A DNA stretch of 10,218 nucleotides from Phoronis ovalis (Eukaryota > Phoronida > Phoronidae), in contig JAOXYB010066312.1 in assembly GCA_028565635.1 (NCBI GenBank), positions 1-10,218 on the forward strand, given 5' to 3'. Positions 1 to 5,100 of the stretch are shown one piece after another (the stretch's first letter is position 1; each line of letters begins with the position of its first letter). The notes beneath the pieces were generated by a model. It saw only the letters and a list, made by a program, of their open reading frames with translations. It was not told where the DNA came from and made no database searches. A program made the position numbers and the translations under genes.

Positions 1-142
1 CATTTTTCCGCACTATGCAATATGGTCCTCGCGCACAGAACCAGTTAATAGCTAACAATCATTCGCGGATTTACAAACCCAATCTTTTCAAACTTTCCAA
101 GGTTTTACATACTTGAAATTGCACTTTAAAGTATGAACTAAA

Positions 143-282
143 ACAAATATTGGTCGGGTAAGTGAACAATAATAATGGCGAAATAGTGTTCGAAAAAACG
201 TTTATTGGCCTGCGGCCTCGACCAATAAACGTTTTTCAAACACTATTTCGCCATATTGTTCACTTACCCGACCAATATTTGT
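143..282. repeat. Foldback hairpin element with arms of 61-66 bp
   Basis: Left arm 143-208 and right arm 222-282 are reverse complements, with one base substitution, one 3-nt indel and one 1-nt indel. They enclose a 13-nt GC-rich loop (209-221). The outer ends read ACAAATATTGGTCGGG and its complement. The element lies beyond the candidate poly(A) signal, about 200 bp downstream of it. No target-site duplication is visible directly at the ends, and nothing inside codes for protein. It is best read as a small non-autonomous foldback or MITE-like element, or a recent palindromic duplication. The flanks (1-142 and 283-483) show no gene. Confidence 0.85.
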
Positions 283-483
283 ATAATAGTTATTCTGTAC
301 ATATTGTACTCGATAATTTCTCTCAAATTTTTTGAATTCATTAGTAGTGTAAAGTGATTGGTAGTTTGCACCTGTATGAAAACAGAAACTAGGGTATGAA
401 ACAGCTGTGAGGACTATATACAGGGAAGCACTTGCAGAGAAGATTCAAACAAAACAAATAGTTTACAGTATTTACAACATTAA

Positions 484-489
484 TTTATT
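484..489 (-). promoter_or_regulatory. Candidate poly(A) signal AATAAA
   Basis: AATAAA reads on the minus strand, 1386 nt past the stop codon. It is the only canonical hexamer seen before the foldback element at 143-282. Downstream on the same strand (about 370-430) the sequence becomes U/G/C-containing and less A-rich, compatible with a downstream element. It is inferred from position and the hexamer only. Confidence 0.45.
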
Positions 490-659
490 TTCAGTTTTGT
501 ACAAATTTTTGAAACAGTATATGTACCATTTCTACAACACATTTTTGGTACACATTTGAATTTGTTTTAAAAATCAAATTATAGCGTATATGTGGCACCA
601 TTTCCATTTAAAAATCACAATATAAACAATGCTTATAAAAATGTCAAATAATTGAAAGC

Positions 660-667
660 TATATACA
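660..667 (-). promoter_or_regulatory. Pumilio-type site UGUAUAUA in the 3' UTR
   Basis: The minus strand reads TGTATATA, again matching UGUANAUA, about 180 nt before the candidate poly(A) signal. It is the more likely of the two to arise by chance because it is purely A/T apart from the two G/C-bearing positions of the motif. Confidence 0.25.
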
Positions 668-1306
668 CAGCATGTCCATTTTGGCGACCACAGTTTACTT
701 TGAAATTTTGTATTTTTTGAAACATGGTGGCTAACTGTTAATTTCATTGTGGTAATAGCAACATCTTGTATAGGTTTGTAGGGGCAGTAACTTTGGTCAC
801 AAGAGTTTCATAATTATAATGACACATGCTGATGTACCGGTGCAACATAAAAATGTATTAACAGAGTGTTTTAATTAGTACACAGATTGGGAACTTAACA
901 GTTCAAAAGTGTGCACCAGTTGTAACACCAAGCAAGCACAAATGCAGCATTACGTGCAAACAATTACAATGCAAATAAGCAGACATATTAATTGTAATAG
1001 ATTTTTTAAAACTCCGAGCAAAAACCATGTACGAACTTTGATATGTCGAAGCAAGTTTAAAACAACACTGTTCCTGCCAATGCCTATTACATGCTACTTA
1101 TAGACACAATTATTAAATAGGTAATTCAGATTCTGCACAAAGTTTAAAAACAAAATACCCTAGTGGAACAAGCTTGCTTTAAAAATAGAATTTATACAAT
1201 ATGTTTAATAGTACATGTAACTATTGTAGACTATACTAACGTATAATTCCACCACATGCATATATAATATTCACTAATTATGAGCATATTTATGTCTATA
1301 ATACAC

Positions 1307-1314
1307 TATGTACA
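1307..1314 (-). promoter_or_regulatory. Pumilio-type site UGUACAUA in the 3' UTR
   Basis: The minus strand reads TGTACATA, a full match to the PUF-protein octamer UGUANAUA, about 560 nt after the stop. PUF proteins repress or destabilise mRNAs through such sites. One match is weak on its own in A+T-rich DNA; a second match is at 660-667. Confidence 0.3.
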
Positions 1315-1345
1315 CACTTTAATTCAACAACATTCTCCTTTAAAA

Positions 1346-1480
1346 CTCTAAGGGTCGATTTCTAATGTCTCGACTTTCCCCAGATTATTGATAACATTAG
1401 GTGACATAAATTAAACTAAAAAGTATGTAACCTAAGGCTATCAATAACCTAGTTCAGACATAAGATATCGGCCCTAAGAG
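1346..1480. repeat. Degenerate inverted repeat inside the 3' UTR
   Basis: Arm 1346-1402 pairs with arm 1430-1480. The outer 29 bases match at 23 positions (CTCTAAGGGTCGATTTCT against CTCTTAGGGCCGATATCT), the inner 18 match at 16, and a 6-nt length difference separates the blocks. The loop is about 27 nt. It is either an old, decayed foldback element or an RNA hairpin in the 3' UTR. The level of divergence fits an old insertion. Confidence 0.6.
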
Positions 1481-1874
1481 ACTTTGGTGTGCCACCTATT
1501 CACAATCTTCTTAGAAAAATATATCTTTAATCCTCTTAACATGCGTCAAGTTTAGCTTCATGATTAGATCTCAAAAACTACGATTTTTCTTATTAAACAA
1601 CTTTGCAAAACTATACTTAAAGATTATTATAAAATCTTGAGACTTAACTTTCAGTTGAATTGATCATAGAAAAAACAGTGTTCTGTTATACAATGCTAAA
1701 GACACACAGTATTAGATGCCAAGACCTTAATTCTTCAAAAAAAAAAGAATTTTAACACAGCGGTGTCATTTTTCGGTAGCAGATACTGAATTAACAAGCA
1801 AAAGGCTATATGTAAAAAGAATAATAAAATAAAAGCCTAATTATTTTCAGAAGAATCTACACACAAAGTGATAT

Positions 1875-2135
1875 CTAATTCATTGATATATCATCATCCA
1901 GACTAAAACTTCCTCTATGACTTGATCCTGCTGGTGACGACAGCATTGGATCGCCTCCTATCGGAGAGTCCGTGTTTAACAAATCTTCAATGTTAACAGT
2001 AGCAGGAATATGACAAGGTGATTGGTGGAATAATGTGGGTTGCTGTTGGTGGACAACATCGCGTATAAGTTCTTGATTTTCTTGCTGCATTACTGGATTG
2101 TTTAAACCATTTGAACTCATCATTATTTCGAGTTG
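1875..2135 (-). CDS. MITF: Terminal coding exon: zipper end, Gln-rich linker and C-terminal serine cluster, residues 295-380
   Basis: The acceptor is ttaatttttag. There are 86 codons and a TAG at 1877-1875. QLEIMM completes the zipper (ELEMQA in MITF). A Gln-rich linker follows (about 310-332), then [20 protein letters not shown] at 343-362 and [14 protein letters not shown] at the end. These parallel the conserved tail of vertebrate MITF/TFEB (LEDILMDD, DPLLSS, SSRRSSMSMEE), a cluster phosphorylated by GSK3, RSK or AKT in vertebrates. The Arg pair of that tail is reduced to a single Arg368. The exon encodes no lysine at all, so the second vertebrate SUMO site (IKQE after the zipper) is missing. 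The coding part is much shorter than the vertebrate C-terminal region. Confidence 0.94.
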   Translation of the reverse strand, partial: QLEIMMSSNGLNNPVMQQENQELIRDVVHQQQPTLFHQSPCHIPATVNIEDLLNTDSPIGGDPMLSSPAGSSHRGSFSLDDDISMN

Positions 2136-5100
2136 CTAAAAATTAAAATGAATATTAAGTAACTTAAAATTAATTAAAAGTTTAACTTAGTTTACTTTCA
2201 TTCAATTCTGAAAAAATAACATTTTTTTCTTCTATTTTGTACAAAAGATTAAAATTTTCGCTCTAATTTTTATACAACAATAACAATATTTTTCCATTTA
2301 TTGCAGCTAGTGGCAAAGTTCAATATTACAGTTAATTCAAGAATTCCTGTTTTGGTTCTTGACATCACTAATACTCAGCATCTTCAAAATCACACAGAAA
2401 AAAACAGATTGTCAAGTTTGTTCACAATCTATGATGTGTAGAATTGTTACTTAACGTAATATCTCCATTTATCTCTAAGAACACACCCTGTGGTGAGATT
2501 TTAAACTAACCTGTAGCCTGAGGGCCATTTTCCTGTTCATAGTTTCAAGTTCTTTTTGTCTATCCTCCATAAATTTTATTTTACTGTGCTCTTTACGAAG
2601 TTTTCTGATAAAATCCACAGAGGCTTTTAATATGGTACCTTTATTCTGTCTGAAATCACTGTAAAACAGAAAAGAGTTTAACTGTTTTTGTTGTTCTTGA
2701 TAACTTGGAAGAAAGCAGCACAAATACACTGTATATCTCTTTAGTCACATAAACGGGAGTTGAGTGTTAACAGCACAAAATAGGTATCAACACTGCAGAA
2801 TTAAAACTGTTGAAAATTTTAACGTCAAGAATCGAAAGAGGGTAACTAAAAGGTCACCACGGACCTCAGCTTCCATTTTGGGGAAAAGGGGCACAAATTT
2901 AAAGAGCATTTTCACAGTATGACAATACTTTTGTATTAAGTACACTTACGGGTCACTTGTTTTTGGCAAGAGGGTTCCCAGTTCTTTTATTCTGTCATTG
3001 ATATTGAATCGCCTCCTTCTTTCAACTGAAATAAAATGATAGCTTTTTTTAAAACTAAGCAGTTACACATGTAGTTATGTTATTTTTATCTCAGAACTGA
3101 AACTGAAATGCTTCATCAAGTACATAAAGCATTAGTTTCAGTTTCCTGAGTTTTATAGTTATAACACTTTCATATTAAGCATCACAAAAACTTAAGGCTA
3201 AGCTAGATCCTCGTCACCGTTTAAACAAAAATTCGTGAAAAATCATTATTACTTTATTTTCACACAAAATAGATGTTTTCTGAAACTTTTATTACATTCA
3301 ATCTATGTCACATTGGTATTTTCAAACTAGTGCATGAAATGTGTGAACTTTAAATAGCGTTAAGTGACACCCTATAAAAATCATTAGCTACACCATACGG
3401 GAAACTCCAGTAGATCAAAATTCATGCTTAACTATATTTTTAGTAAGTACTAAAATACCTCCTATAATTTGTTATGGACCCATTTTTAAATTGCACCTGT
3501 TTAGTATTTAGTATTTTTAGAAAATAAAAAATTACCTTTCTTTAAACATTAATTAGTTATTCAAAGATTATTCACGGTACTTACAATTTGGTTATAACAA
3601 ATAAGAGGAGTGTCGTTAATTTCTTCAAAATGTAGTTAGCTCAAATTTAGTTCCACTGGATTTTGCAGTAGGATATACCTTACGATTTTAATGAAGGGTC
3701 ATAAAACGTTAATTAAATTTCATGCAAGTCGAAAAATACCACAATTACATAGCATGACTGTTAAAGTTTCGGCAAACATTTTATTATATACATTCCATGT
3801 AATCCATATACATTATATGTAATCCAGATTTTTCACGAATTTTTATTAAAACAGTACCAAGGGGCTAGCTTAGCCTCAATTAAACTGATGTAAGAGTTCT
3901 TCCATGTTATACACACAAACATCAATATCCTCCTCTGCTAGATCCCTAATACATTACAGACTAAAATGTTTTCCTTAACATATGGATCATTATATCAACT
4001 TACTCAGATTATGATTATCCTTCTTCTGGCGATCTTTGGCCCACATTCGCATGTCATCATCGTTCAAATATGGTTGGGGTTCTTGTTTGACGAGAAGTTC
4101 AGCAGGACACGAGCTAGAGCTGTTTGTAAGATCATTTCCTTGTAACACACCCATTAGCTGATTTGGATTATGTGGCATCTACAGCAAACAATGACGAAGA
4201 TTAAAACAAAAGCACAGTGGACCTCTAAGCAGAACTGAACCCATGAGAACAGACTTGCTTCAACCCTCACTTAATTTATCCAAATGAAGTGTTTATATAG
4301 ACAATAGTTCCTTATCAAAATGAAACCTATAGTTGTGTCTACACAAAAGCCCTACTTCCTGATAATTTCGGTAGCTGTGATTTATTAAGATAAATATAAG
4401 GGCAATCATACTGCTTTATGAGACTTGTATGATAAAATGGCCTCAAAGCATGCATGCCAGTTTGTTTACAGCAATTCAATATAAATTAATCCAAAACTGA
4501 ATCTCAAATGTTAAGGATTATCTCACTGAATTGGTATCTCGTCAAATGAACATTCTTTCTGATAGGTGTGTTTTACCACAGTTTAACGTATTGCAATGTC
4601 ATTTTAATACGCTATTCTGTAACCATATGTCTCACTTTTTAACGAATTCTATAACAATATACTGTCTGATAACCAGACAATTAAAACAGTTTAACTATTT
4701 TTGGTTCTAGTCAGTAGTTTCAAAACTGATTTTGAATTAAATTTGACATAATATTTGATTACTCCCTGAATCTGAGCACGTATTTCCCAAATTTGTACAA
4801 GGCTACTGCTTATAAAATATACCGTCAGAAACCGAGCAACAATGATATCCGGTTAAAGGACAAATTTAATATTAACTGTGTACTAGGATATGTGGGTTAA
4901 CCGAGTTTCCACTTGACTGCTCACTAATAATTTTTTTCCAGCTGAGTCACACACAATGCTTTTTAACACAAAAGGTAGCTCGGCTATTTAAACAGATGTC
5001 ATCAAATAAACATTCATTCTGATATGTAAACAACTGAATTTTACAATTTGGAAAAATATTTTTCTGATGTTCATATCGGTTCAAAGTTGATATTAATTTG

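Larger units (their letters stand above)
470..1874 (-). other. Probable 3' UTR of the MiT/TFE gene
   Basis: Between the stop codon and position 484 I find only one canonical AATAAA on the minus strand, so a 3' UTR of about 1.4 kb is inferred. No acceptor-and-ORF pair suggests a further coding exon. The stretch is A+T-rich, with two Pumilio-type octamers and one degenerate inverted repeat, each listed separately. Several ATTAAA variants (1318-1323, 1204-1209) could give shorter isoforms. A short plus-strand open frame at 909-1103 has no recognisable protein features. The exact cleavage site cannot be read from sequence alone. Confidence 0.5.
3026..4003 (-). other. MITF: Intron between exons 4 and 5, carrying a transposon-like insertion
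   Basis: This 978-nt intron splits the Ile220 codon, from gtaagttg to cattttatttcag. Some 70% of it is the terminal-inverted-repeat element at 3195-3876. Without that element the intron would be about 300 nt, similar to the two downstream introns. A separate hairpin lies at 3090-3150, close to the acceptor. Confidence 0.88.

Noticed and set aside
909-1103. Plus-strand 64-residue open frame
   Set aside because: It is antisense to the inferred 3' UTR, of low complexity, with no support.
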